DNA of 57,873 nt from Heterostelium multicystogenum (Eukaryota; Evosea; Eumycetozoa; Acytosteliales; Acytosteliaceae), in the NCBI GenBank assembly GCA_003667245.1, contig RCNN01000297.1, forward strand, positions 1-57,873, read 5' to 3'. The notes below the pieces were generated by a model that ran no database searches, was not told the DNA's origin, and was given only the letters and a program-made list of their open reading frames with translations. The first letter of the stretch is position 1. Each line of letters opens with the position of its first letter. Below, in pieces: positions 13,605-26,195 of the stretch. The translations under genes and the position numbers were made by a program.

Positions 13605-13828
13605 TCTTTTCGACGAATGAACAAACGAAAGAACGACAAATTAACAAACAAACGAGTTTGAATAAATATATCAATCCATTATTTATTTATTATAAATCTA
13701 GTGATTGGCTTCATTTTTTTTTTTAAAACTTCTTTTCTTGTTGTTGATGTTGTTTTTATAGTATATACTATTTAGGCTGTGAGTTGAGTGTCATGTCTTG
13801 TACATAGAATGTTTTTAAGTGATAATAA

Positions 13829-15099
<1,271 letters not shown>

Positions 15100-15294
15100 T
15101 TTGACAAACTATAATTATATCTATATTATATTGTTATCTATTTTCCTGAAACTTAATGCGATCCTAACTTAATAACTTCTTCCACTACTACTACTACTAA
15201 CTAAATTTAATTGTAATTGTTGTTTAGTGAAGTGATGTGTTAACTTTTTATTAATAATTGTTATTTAAAGAGTTAGTGATTTGATTGGTGGGTC

Positions 15295-15318
15295 AAAAAA
15301 AAAAAAAAAAAAAAAACC
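15295..15318. repeat. 24-base poly(A) run
   Basis: Uninterrupted A homopolymer about 200 bases upstream of the MLCK-A-like gene. Long homopolymers are common in dictyostelid promoters. It could also be read as a poly(A) tail of a retroposed sequence, but no target-site duplication or upstream element is visible. Confidence 0.9.
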
Positions 15319-17905
15319 TAATCAAAATTTATTAATTTGTATTTTTTAAATAATTATAATTAAAAATTTAATAAATATTAAGGCTCATTAGTAATTCAAT
15401 AGCTTCAATAAAATCTTAACTAAACTAAAATAAATCTAATTAAATAAATAGATGGAATTATGGATTATCATTATTTGGAAAACTCTCAACAATTAATTAA
15501 AGTTTATACTTTAATTAATATTGCTTTAATCTTTACTTTAACGAATATTTTTTGCCACATTGAACACTATTAATGGCAAGTGATTAGATAGATTTATATA
15601 TGGTCCATATATAAATCTTTGGAAAAAAAATAAAATATTAAATCAATCAGTCGTTTCTAGCATGGTAACCGTATAAAAGTTTATCAAGTAAGATGAGCTT
15701 TTTGATATACATATAATGTATAAAGTTTATAGTGGTTTATTTTAAAAGAATTAATATTTATTATTATTGAACGATTTTGTTTTAAAATCTTTTTGTTTAA
15801 AACTTGTCTTTGAATAGCATCACGAATGATCTATTAATATAATCACTTTTTGATTTTTTTTGTGCAAAAAAAACAAAAAACAAAAAAATCTAATGAAATT
15901 TGAGATTTATGTGGATCAACTGAAAGTTGATTAGTAGATGGGTACGTTTGAATTAATTTTTATTAGGTCTAATTTGTTATAGTTAATATTTAGCTTTGTT
16001 TAGAATCGGAAATTTGATCGATTTTAAAACTAGAACCCTGATATATAAATAAATATTGTTGTTGTTAATCAATCATTAGTTTAGAGAACCATAACCGTAA
16101 AAGATAGAATAACAATACAGTAGCTATTAAGAATAGGAATCGAAGAAGGATATTTGTTATGTTGGTAGATTGTAGATTTTTTGATGGTAGGTGTCAAAAT
16201 GCAAAAATGGTAAACAACTAAAAGGTGTTTGTGATATTGCAAGACAATTGGATAATCAATTCAATTGATTTGCTTGGATTCCACTGGAATTTTCCTATTT
16301 GGTCATTCAGTTTGGTTTTAGTTGGTTTGAATTGCTATAGACATCACCATCATTTGTAACTATAGCTAAGTAATGACCAATCAATGGAGGCATTGAGAAT
16401 GAGTAGAATTGCTCATTTCAATGCTCTGATTGTACGGTTACATTTCATAATCAACTTCATTATCAAATGTTTTAGATTTGATAAAAGAGGTGACCAATCA
16501 ATAGTTATCTTTCTATTTCAGTTTTACACAGACAAAGAGTTACAACTTAAACTTGTAATCGACGAGCGATTAACAGAATGACAGTTTGGAATACATAAAT
16601 CTCACTGGATCAACATCATCAGCGTTATTAGCAGATATACACCTTTCACTTTCATACTTCTCACTCCTCTCTTTATTCGCCAATTACCTGGCAATCTGTG
16701 ATTTTATGGAAGTCATCATCGAGCAACCACGCCAATCATTTAATCCAATTGTTGTTTGATTATGATCGTCAGCATATGATGTAACAGCTGATTATTATTA
16801 TTATTACTATTACTATTACTGTGATTGATTCAACAGTTGTAGTGGTGGTATAGTCGATAAGAACGTTCCGGAAATCATTGGGACGAGATGTAAATCGATT
16901 AGCTTCCAGCATGCATCTGATTTATTAATACTCGCTGTTCACTTCCATACCAATCTTCTTTTGTGTTCACACTCACACACCTACCACAATTAAACACTCA
17001 CACACCATCTGTTTACATTGATGTTGATCACAAATCACCACACACAATCAGATCGCAACACAAATTAAAAAGATATACAGTGATAAATATTCAGTTTCAA
17101 AGTATTCAAATACAACTAAACATGATGATTCTCCCAACCTGTACATAGATAGAGGTCGAACCTTAGTGTTGAGTGCTGGTTTGTTGTTGGAAATGTTATT
17201 CTTTTGTTGTTTTTTTGGTTCATACAATGTCAACAACAGTATTAATATTTATGCAATAGAAGTAGAGCTGTGTGAACACCAATTGAGTTTTAATTATTAA
17301 TATTTATTATCATAACATCAATCACATCAGCAAAATCATCCTTCATCATCAATCAACACCAATCAAGTGGTGGCAACCATCAAACAGCAACAAATCAATC
17401 AAATAAAATCAAGTTTAAATTTCATATCTATCAATCAATCAATCAATATTTATTAATTTATTTGTAATCATCTATTCTTACTTTTTAAGCATTATCTTTT
17501 ATGATAATAACAATTATAAACAAAAACAATAACAGCCAACTCACCTATAATTAATTAATTCAATTCAAACAATATCCATATTATTTTAATTGAACAAGCA
17601 GCCAATTAGCTATCCAATCAGCCAGACAGAAGGGTGATCATTCATTTGTTTATTTCAGAGTGTTACTTTTACTTCATTTTGTATTTTATATTGTGTTGTT
17701 GTTGTTGTCGCTGATATTTATATAATATATATTATTATTATTATTGTTGTTATTGTTATTGTTACAATTACCAATTGTATAGTTTTGTATTAAATAAATA
17801 TATCTTATTATTCTAATCTAATCTATAATATTAAATTATATATATCTTATAAATAACCACTTACCATCCATAATCATCAATTATCATCATCATTATATTA
17901 AATTA

Positions 17906-17920
17906 ACCCACACACCCACT
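17906..17920 (-). promoter_or_regulatory. G-box/CA-rich element (GTGTGTGGGT on the minus strand)
   Basis: ACCCACACACCCACT. Its reverse complement contains GTGTGTGGGT, the same decamer found at 23567 and 40599 in forward orientation. GT/CA-rich G-boxes bind the developmental regulator GBF in Dictyostelium. The site is about 560 bases before the ATG at 18479. Function is inferred. Confidence 0.4.
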
Positions 17921-18478
17921 CTACCAAATCACTTTTTTCTCTTTACTATCCAGCTCCTCCTTCCACCTCCAGTCGGTCTATTTTTTAATAGAGATTGCTG
18001 ACAAAAATAACACACCACTCCAGTACAACTATCTATCAATCAATCACTACAACTATATTTTCTAATTAATATATAAGTTTAATTGATATTAGTTGACAGT
18101 TTGATTGATTGTTTTTAGTTAGTTATTTTCAAACTCAATCAAAACTACATTTCCAAAATCCAAACTATATTTACTCAACAACAAATCAAATAATAACATT
18201 AGAACATTAGAGCTCATTAGTATTAACTCAATCTCAATCATTATTAATTATTTGAATATTCAAGTTGTAAATAATAATTAGAGGAAAAAGAAGATATTAG
18301 GAATAAGCCAAACAGTACCAAGACATTTAATTTACTCGAGTCTGAACAATCCAAAGCAACTTCAAACTTAAACTCAAAACAATCGGCGATTTACAGATAA
18401 ACTGACAAAAACAACTCAATTAAAAACGGAACCACCAATTAATTGTAATACATATTGCCAAATTCACATTCAACCAAA

Positions 18479-20117
18479 ATGGGTCCAATTTTGGTTGATA
18501 TTTTGGCACCGGCTTTGACCTTCCATCAAAACCTATCGCAGTCTGAGATCATCAGTGGAACCTCCCTCTCGTTGGGACTGCCAGAGGATCAGTTGGAATT
18601 CCTTCCTTGGCGAATCACACCTATGTGTCTCAATTAAAAATTCAAGTAAGCTGCATCGAATGCCATCTAAATAACAACGGTCAGTCGCTAACTATTGGTC
18701 TCTTAGAATTCTCATTGGATTTCATCGAATCATTATATCAAGAAAATACACTACTGCACCATCGATTGAAAAGAGTGCTGAGGCAGTGGAGGCACTGCAA
18801 GAGTCACTTGATGCAGACGACACAGGAATTGCAAGAAAAACAGACACTTATATTCCAGCAACACCAAACCATGACAATGCTCTCACACAAAGAGAGACAG
18901 CTCTCCGAAGAACTAAATCAGTGGAAAAACAAATACGAAGAGGAACTCTACAAGAGAAAGAAAAATGAAAAAGCGCATTGAGCGAATGAGAATGCCAAAG
19001 AATGGCTCGTCCACTCCCAACTCGAGTAGCGGCAGTGGCAGCGCGAACAGCAGCAACAGCAACAATCCAATGTATTTAATCAACTCACCATCACCCTCAC
19101 AATCAATACTCACATCTACCGCGTCCATGTCGCCATACTTGGAGCGCGAAATAGAACGACACAAAGACCGTGAAAACGAAATTCAAAAAGGAGCGCCAGC
19201 AACTTCTCGACCAGCAACTACAGCAGCACGCCGTCCAGCAAGTAACACAGGCAGCACAGCTCAAATCACCATCCATCTCACCATCAACTTCATCTTCGTC
19301 CCATCAACTCCCTCACCAGCAACAGCAGCAGCACGTCCAGCAATTGCAACAGCATTATCGTAGGAATGAACAGTTTGAGCAGCGGCAATCTCCAGAGCAA
19401 GCTCAACTCAGTGGCAAACTACAAACTGCAACTCGGAAAATACAGCAGCACTCATACAAGACCGCCACTCAAAGAGATTCTTCCTCGCTCTCTTCTCAGA
19501 CATCGCCAATTCAGATTCACTAGCATCTACACCTGTAAAGAAAACACCATGTTCAACACCATCCACACCATCAGCTCATCTATACCGATCAATGACTTCA
19601 AGTCAACATCGACTAGTTTGTCAATCCTCAACACTGCACAAATCACACAACCAAATTCAATCACCAAACTTCAGAAATGAATCAGAACTATTAGTTAACG
19701 TGAGTTATCATAACAGCAATAGCAGCAGTCCTTGTAATTACATGGACCAAAACAACTTGGTACTAACCTTAATGTTTTGTTTTTTCTAGTGCCGACCAAT
19801 GTAAATGTAATATTTTTCAGAGAAACACAACTTAAATGGGTTTGTGATTGTGGACACTTAAAGAATAACACATAAACCTAGCAATGAGAAAGCACTCAGT
19901 CCAAGGCCAACTCATCATCCTCCACCTCATCACATCGTCAAACCACATCAAACTCACCCTCTTCACCATCAAGTTAAGCCAAGCAAACCAGACCAGATAA
20001 CTAAACCTAAACCCAACAACATCCACAAACAATCAAATAAGTTTTTTAACTGTTTTACCAATCTCAGAATCAAATCATCAATCAAATCAAATCAAATCAA
20101 AACCTTATACAAATAAA
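18479..20117 (+). CDS. unidentified coiled-coil, Gln/Ser/His-rich protein
   Basis: Starts MGPILVDILAPALTFHQNLS. Readable segments in order are NHTYVSQLKIQVSCIECHLN (about 18615-18680), a helical part with GLLEFSLDFIESLYQENTLL, and a coiled coil rich in Gln/Glu/Lys (HKERQLSEELNQWKNKYEEE) to about 18975. Then come Ser/Asn-rich and Gln-rich low-complexity sequence (QQQQQHVQQLQQHY) and SPNFRNESELLVN. An intron starts at GTGAGT near 19699 and ends near 19790 or 19820. The last exon is His/Pro/Lys-rich (RPTHHPPPHHIVKPHQTH) and stays open to a TAA near 20117. Frame shifts occur near 18605, 18980, 19190, 19510 and 19870. The Gln/His/Pro content is typical of dictyostelid regulatory or cytoskeletal proteins. 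Family not recognised; the 3' end is uncertain. Confidence 0.5.
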
Positions 20118-20654
20118 TATTTATATGTTTATATCTTTCATTCTTTAATTTGAAGTTTAACAAAGTGGTGTGTCTCATTATCATCATAATCACCATGATC
20201 TTCTCATACCTTTGTGGTTTGTTTTTTCTAACTAATTTTAAATAAGTTTAGCCAGTTAAAAATTAGTTGTATGGATTCAAAAATTCAAATTTAAATCAAA
20301 TTTCGATAAGAAGTTTCAAAAAAATGAATTTGAAATTGAAATTAGGGCTGTTATAAAGGCGCACACTATGGCTGAGAGGAGAAAAACTCAATTTCAGTCA
20401 GGAGAATGTGCAGTATTTAAAGAGATTTAGGTCTAGTTTTTGCTTTTATAGTCAGCTCAATTATAACTAAATTATAATATTCCTGTAGTCTACCCTATCC
20501 TACCTACAATACCATTACAATATATATAATTAATTGGTAAATTATTATTATTATTGGTATTTTTTTATATATTATTTATTTATTTATTATATTAATAATT
20601 ATACTTATCCACCTACACTACTACTATAATATTTAGAAATATAGTTTAGAAAAA
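20118..20654. other. intergenic
   Basis: AT-rich spacer and promoter of the importin alpha gene. A less AT-rich block at about 20345-20440 (TTATAAAGGCGCACACTATGG and on) contains a 21-codon frame starting ATGGCTGAGAGG. It is too short to call as a gene but is noted among the findings. Confidence 0.5.
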
Positions 20655-22376
20655 ATGTCCTCACTCAAGAATAGACAAGACATTAGAAGAAAAGACTTCA
20701 AGAAGGTATCGACTCTGATCTTGCAAGAAGAAAGCGTGAAGAGGTCACTTCCTCCATTTTAGAAAATCAGCCTAGAGAAGAATCTATTATCAAGAAGCGT
20801 TCAATTCAAAGAGATCTAACCCAACGAATAACGATATATTATTCCAAAGGAAATTCAAGATCAATTCGACCAGTTCGAATCTAAACCATTAGACGTAAAA
20901 GTATGTATTTGAAACCAAAATATATCAATCCAGTTGTTACAAATATTAATTTAGAAATCCCGACAGTTACAATTGTTACCAGAGTTGACAAGTGCAATTA
21001 ATTCTACAGATCAAGCCATTGTTGTCTCTGCTTTGATTCAATTCAGAAAGCTATTGTCTTTGGGTATGTATAAACACCATGTTTTACCAAATTAGTTACA
21101 TTTTATTAATTTCCGAATCAAAATATTTCCAGATAAAAATCCACCAATCGACAATATTATTAAATGTGGTGTCATTCCAAGATTCAACCAATTGTTGTCA
21201 GAGTGCCCAATTTCCAAGGTACAATTCGAAGCTGCCTGGGGCTTGACACAATATTGCCTCTGGTAACACCAACCAAACCGAAGAAGTTATTAAGAGTGGA
21301 ACCGTCAAAATATTTTTGAAGATGCTCTCCAGCCCTTACGAAGATGTCAGAGAGCAATGTGTTTGGGCTCTTGGAAATATTTGCTGGTGACTCAACAAAG
21401 GCTCGTGATTACTTGATCGAGTGTGGTGTCATTGAGCCATTGGTTGCTATCGGTATGTCCAAGTCACAACGTATGTCATTGATCCAAAACTCCATCTGGA
21501 CTCTTATCCAACTTGTGCCCGTGGAAAGCCACACCCAGACTTTGATCAAACTGTTAAGGTCATTCCATTGTTGAACCACTTGCTTGATCCAGCTTTCGCC
21601 AGCCACTCCGAAATCTTGGCCGATGCCTGCTGGGCAGCTAGCTATTTGTCAGATGGTGAAGACAAGCGTATCCAATCGGTTGTTCAAGCTGGTTTGGTTC
21701 CACGTCTTGTCACCATGTTGGCCAACCCATCAAGCGCCGTATACACACCAGCTTTGCGTGCCATTGGTAATGTTGTCACTGGAACTGCTGAACAAACCCA
21801 AACCGTCATCGACGCCGGTGCCATTCCACTTCTTTCTAAGTTGTTGGATATCAACAGAAAGAATGTCCGTAAGGAAACTTGCTGGGCTTTGAGTAACATC
21901 ACTGCCGGTAACCAAGACCAAATCGTCCAAGTTGTTTCACCACACAGTGATATTGTTCCAAAGTTGATTCGTCTCCTCAAGAGCTCCGAACACGAAGTAA
22001 AGAGAGAAGCCTGCTGGGCATTGAGCAATGCCACCAACGGTTCACCAGCCACCATCAACGCTTTGGTTAATGGTGGATTGATCGAACCACTTTTGCGAGC
22101 TTTTGGGTAGCCAAGATCTAGTTGTCTTGAAGGTAGCCATGGAGGCTTTGTACAATATTCTCAGCTATGGAAGCACTCTCGAAAAGAAGAGTGGTATCAA
22201 CCCATACATTTCAATGGTAGAAGAATGCGAAGGAGACCAAAAAATTAATTGCACTCCAAGATTTAGAGAACAAAGAGATTTACAAGAAGGTCAGCAAATT
22301 GTTGGAAGAATTCTTTGAAGTCGACCAATATGATAACGAAAACACCGAACCAAACCACTCACTTCCAATTTGGTAG
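20655..22376 (+). CDS. importin subunit alpha (karyopherin alpha)
   Basis: Nuclear import adaptor that binds classical nuclear localisation signals and hands cargo to importin beta. It starts [17 protein letters not shown], followed by a basic importin-beta-binding region (DLARRKREE). About ten armadillo repeats follow, with the typical [12 protein letters not shown] / [10 protein letters not shown] pattern: [77 protein letters not shown]. The acidic C-terminus ends [25 protein letters not shown] at 22374-22376. The Trp and Asn residues on helix 3 of the ARM repeats (CWALSN) that grip the NLS are present. Introns lie near 20900-20953 and 21065-21131. Shifts occur near 20706, 20830, 21262, 21365, 21510, 21560, 22100 and 22230; once read through, the protein is about 515 residues, normal for the family. 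Confidence 0.93.
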
Positions 22377-22840
22377 TTCTGTAAATTCCAATGCCATCTC
22401 TTTTTAATTTTTGACCACAACAAAACAAATAGAATAGCAATATTTATATTTCTATATTAATAAGATAATTTAGGAATCTAAAATATAATAAAACAATTAA
22501 AATATATTTTTATAATCTTGTTGTTATCTTGTTGAAAACTTTATTATTTCTCAAAGGTTCGGTTGGTCCCGAGATTAACTGAGATTCAATGAATTTATCA
22601 AACCAGACTTGATGGGTTTTTTTGATCAAGATTTGCTTCCAACACACACGTGTGGGTTGTTCTTTAAGAAAAAAAAAAGCCAGATATTTTGATTAATATT
22701 CCAATTAAATTTTGATCAAACCTACCATTTTTTTTGAGTCATATTAACTACTGTATTTCAAGATATTCTCACTTATTTATATAACTATTAAGTATTGTAT
22801 TTAATTGTATTTATAGCATCACTTGTATCAATAATAAAAC
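22377..22840. other. intergenic with CACACGTGTG palindrome
   Basis: Contains the importin alpha 3' flank, two TTTTGATCAA blocks (near 22618 and 22713), an A-run, and a 20-base imperfect palindrome at 22640-22659. It should hold the promoter of the EF-hand gene. Confidence 0.6.
22640..22659. promoter_or_regulatory. 20-base palindrome centred on CACACGTGTG
   Basis: CAACACACACGTGTGGGTTG is palindromic except for one pair, with a perfect 10-base core that includes CACGTG. Its arms are CA/GT-rich like the G-boxes bound by Dictyostelium GBF, and the right arm shares GTGTGGGT with the elements at 23567 and 40599. It is 181 bases before the EF-hand ATG. Role inferred. Confidence 0.45.
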
Positions 22841-23522
22841 ATGGTATGTGTCATGATTGATTTCGATTGGTGTTTGTCTGTATCTAACGAATGCTTTGTG
22901 TTAATTGTGGATTAAATAGGCAACCACTAATTTAACAGATGAACAAATGGCTTCCATTAGACAGGCATTCGATAAGTTTGACAATGATAAGAATGGTACA
23001 TTGGATAAGTTTGAATTGAGAAAGGTCTTGGAAGAGACCCTCAAGAGAAAGATCACTGATGTTCTCTTCAATCGTTACCTTGAGATTCAATTCCAAATTT
23101 CAGATACCAACTTCAATGGTGTCATCGATTTCGATGAGTTTTGTCTCACTCTACAAGAAGGTACACATCAATCCAGAGTTACCAATTCACTTGCAAGCCA
23201 AACAATCACCAGAGGTCAGACCAACATTGGAGAGTGGCAACAACGCACCAAAGGTAGAGCAAAAAGCAATCGTCTTGACCGATGCCGGATGGCTGAGGCA
23301 GAAGTACAATTCAAGAAGTACGATAAAGACAACAGCGGAACCATCGATCGTGAGGAGCTCACCCAGCTGCTTCGTGAGACCATTGCCAAGAAGCTTGGTA
23401 ATCTCGTCATGAACCGTTTGGTTGACAGCCACATGCAGTTGGCCGACAAAGACAACAGCGGTGCCATTGATTTCAATGAATTTCTCACCATCTACAAAAA
23501 AATCTTATCCAACAACAAATAA
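22841..23522 (+). CDS. four-EF-hand calcium-binding protein (CBP family)
   Basis: Soluble Ca2+ sensor of about 190 residues. Exon 1 is only the ATG (22841-22843). The intron 22844-22919 follows and exon 2 begins ATTNLTDEQM. Four canonical loops are present: DNDKNGTLDKFE, DTNFNGVIDFDE, DKDNSGTIDREE and DKDNSGAIDFNE. All have Asp at position 1, Gly at 6 and Glu at 12, so all should bind Ca2+. The two pairs are joined by a linker of about 40 residues. Between about 23159 and 23284 the neighbouring frame gives a much more protein-like linker (LPIHLQAKQSPEVRP ... EQKAIVLTDA, then EMAEAEVQFKKYD if a base is restored), so the unbroken frame probably hides two compensating shifts. Small dictyostelid CBPs are often developmentally regulated; the upstream palindrome fits that. 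Confidence 0.9.
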
Positions 23523-23566
23523 ATTAATTTTTAAAGTATATTAAAAAAACAAAAACAAACGAACGA

Positions 23567-23578
23567 GTGTGTGGGTGG
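23567..23578 (+). promoter_or_regulatory. G-box-like GTGTGTGGGTGG
   Basis: Lies 45 bases after the EF-hand stop and about 190 before the Rrn7/TAF1B-like ATG. The 11-base core GTGTGTGGGTG is repeated exactly at 40599-40609. GT-rich elements of this kind are GBF sites in Dictyostelium; here the role is inferred. Confidence 0.4.
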
Positions 23579-23765
23579 AGTATGATGTTTGGATATGAAA
23601 TTACAGGAATTGACTCGTCCTCGGATTGTCTTAAACATTTTGCATTCTATATTGTAGTATCTTTCATATATCTATCTATCTATTCATTATTGATGTAGTT
23701 CTTGCTATTTATATATATATTATAGACAGCCAATTTAGTTTAGAGTAAAGTAGGTTGTTGAAGAA

Positions 23766-25816
23766 ATGTCTGGTGCATCTTCTTCAGTCATACAATGTAC
23801 AAGATGTGGTAGCATCACTTTCTATAACGATGACCAAGGAAATAAGAATTGTGCAGAATGTCACATGAGATATGAGGTAGGTTCTAGTGGCTTTGGTCTG
23901 AGATTTTAATGTATTGAGTATATTAATGTTAATGTCAATCTAGGGATATCTTGCTCAAACTACAGAGGCAGGTGCAGCTGTTATTGGGTGCACAAGTTGT
24001 CAGAGTAAAGAAGACACTCGATGCTTCAACAGAGATTGTTAGAATCATTGAGAAAGATAATCGATATCATATATTGCAGCAGCTGCTAAAGGAGCAGGTA
24101 TCGGTGTTGATTAAGCATTATAAGTTCAACAAACAGTTGTATCAGATCGTTGGCGATCTGTGGAACTCTTATTTGCTGTCGATTCAACAAGTAAAGACGC
24201 AGGTCGACGATTTAAAAGAACAGAGAGACAACAGTGGCAGTAATGAGGACGACGATGAGGTTACTATCAATATATCGGCTATTAGAGAGAAGCCCTCGCC
24301 GATTCTCACACTTTCGATTATATATCTTGCACTGACATGGCTAAAGGAGCCTGTTACACCAAGCGACCTTTTGAACATGCTTCAAGAAGGACATCTAATG
24401 TCAACAATTCCCCAAATAACATGGGATAATCCTGCTGTAAGTCGAGCTCAATATTGCACAACAGCTACTCTACTCGAGTGAATTCAGGTCACTAACCAAA
24501 TACTTCTAGAAATGGTGCAACATCATGAAAACTACAGAATACAGCATATGATTTATCAATGTATTTGAACTTTTCACCAAGAACCAACATGAAGTTACTT
24601 ATGGTTAGATTTTGTACAGAGTTAGAGTTACCTAGTAAGTTATACTCGTGTGAAGCTTTAGTATATGCATTGTACTGGTATTGACTTGTCAACAAACACT
24701 TTGAATATTTAGAGTTTATACTGCAGCTATCGTATCAACTGATACAGGTCTTGGAAATACCGTATGTAATTGCCCAGAACAACAAGGATAAAGACAAGAA
24801 ATGGGAATATTATATAAATATACATCATTGTGTACATAGCGGGGTGTTGGCAGCGGCCATCATCATAGTGCTTTTGAACATGAACTATGACCTGTCGCAG
24901 CGGGTAGAGCTCTCGGAATATGCCGAGCATCTTGAGGGATTGGTTCAAAAGGAGATGGACAACCTCAACAGCGAAGTGGTCGAGGATATCTTTAACAACA
25001 ATTATTCGGAATTCCCCATTCCATCGAACAACGAAGAGATCAAAGAGGACATGAAGTTTCAGTTTGAAAAGTGGCTGTATCATCGCATAACTACAGTGTT
25101 GGGCTCTGATTCACTTCCCAAAAGTATGTAATAGAACAAACAGTTTGTTCAATCCTATGTGAATGTTGTTAGAGCTAACCATCCAAAAAAAACACTTAGC
25201 AATCTGTGGGAGGTTAGAGATGCAACCAAGTTGCCGAAAGTAATCAATAGGAGTGCTCCTAAATACTACTTGCACGAGTTTGTCAATGAGAAATATAGGA
25301 CCTATTTGAAGCAGTTTAGACGCGATGCAAACCAAAGTGTAGACGATGACGATGACGAGGAGGACGACAACAATACATCGATGCTGATGGATTTTGAGGA
25401 CAAAGAAGAAACAGTCACCTACAACTTTGATTCATTCTTTCGACAATCAACATCCGATTTTCTCAACTATACAAATGGAAACGAGATAGATTATCATCCA
25501 TGCAACAAATATTCATCATACAAAGGTTCCAAGAAAACAGACTACTTTGGAGTACGTAGCCTTAACTTAGCAATTCCTTTAAATCAAGCATTGGAACTAA
25601 CCTTTAATTCATTAACAGTTGATTGTTGAGATGTTCGAATTGATTTTAGGTTGTCCAAAGAGTTTGATCATCAACTCTGTCATTTCTATTGAGAGAATCT
25701 ACTATATATACTCGAATAAGCTTGTAAAACAACCAGATGGATCTTTTAAGCTAAAGTTAAACCCCAATGATTTCTTAGCTAGATTTAAATTATCAAGGAA
25801 AAAGCAACCTCAATAA
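23766..25816 (+). CDS. RNA polymerase I core factor, Rrn7/TAF1B-like (TFIIB-related)
   Basis: Subunit of the factor that recruits RNA polymerase I to rDNA promoters. The N-terminal zinc ribbon CTRCGSITFY...NCAECHMRYE (CxxC, CxxC) is followed after an intron (23876-23943) by GYLAQTTEAGAAVIG. The family's first cyclin-like region includes YQIVGDLWNSYLLS and SPILTLSIIYLALTWLKEPV followed by TPSDLLNMLQEGHL, the Rrn7/TAF1B pattern of a Leu-Ala-rich helix and then a 'P(I/V)T..DL' turn. Later parts are LELPSKLY, a hydrophobic HSGVLAAAIIIVLLNMNYDL segment, an acidic stretch (DDDDDEEDDNN) and a C-terminal RIYYIYSNKL region ending at 25816. Introns lie near 24436-24487 and 25549-25617. Shifts occur near 24010, 24550, 24600, 24710 and 25125. 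Identification rests on the ribbon plus the two motifs. Confidence 0.7.
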
Positions 25817-26195
25817 CTTGTTCACATCTAAAGTCTATCAATAGCATCATCATAAACAAACTATAGTTCAGACTATTGTACATCTCAAATAAAATGCAAA
25901 CCATGACTTGCAAGCCTGTCGTAATGTAATAGAACGAACCATCCTTTCTAATATTAAAAAAATAGGAGGAATATACACATTCCATTGTGTTCTGGGGCAA
26001 TTCTCTGAACAACAACTTATTTTTATTTTTGAAAACCGAACTCGGGTGCTTGATTCTTAGATGTGTGTTCGTTTGTTTGTTCTCCATTTTTATTATTAGT
26101 TTTAGATTTCTAACATAGCAAAGATCTTCAATAACAACAATAATTAGATAATATACATAGGTAGATAAATATATAGATAGATAGATATAAAAGAG
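25817..26195. other. intergenic
   Basis: 379 bases between two plus-strand genes, with GATA/TAGATA repeats at about 26155-26190 just before the next start. A minus-strand frame (25785-26087) has no domain and is not called. Confidence 0.6.

Larger units (their letters stand above)
15100..18478. other. gene-poor spacer, about 3.4 kb
   Basis: The longest stretch without a gene, lying between two divergently transcribed genes. It contains poly(A), ATT/TAT/TTG triplet runs (16793-16822, 17695-17765), CA-rich blocks (16968-17050) and a CCCACACACCC element near 17906-17920. Frames at 16384-16581 and 16963-17148 have no domain and AT-driven composition, so I do not call them. It may hold long promoters or a non-coding RNA that I cannot see. 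Confidence 0.5.

Noticed and set aside
15295..15318. Poly(A) run as the tail of a retroelement insertion
   Set aside because: No element body, target-site duplication or reverse-transcriptase remnant is visible.
16384..17148. Short plus-strand frames in the 3.4 kb spacer
   Set aside because: No domain, no codon bias and no continuation by splicing.
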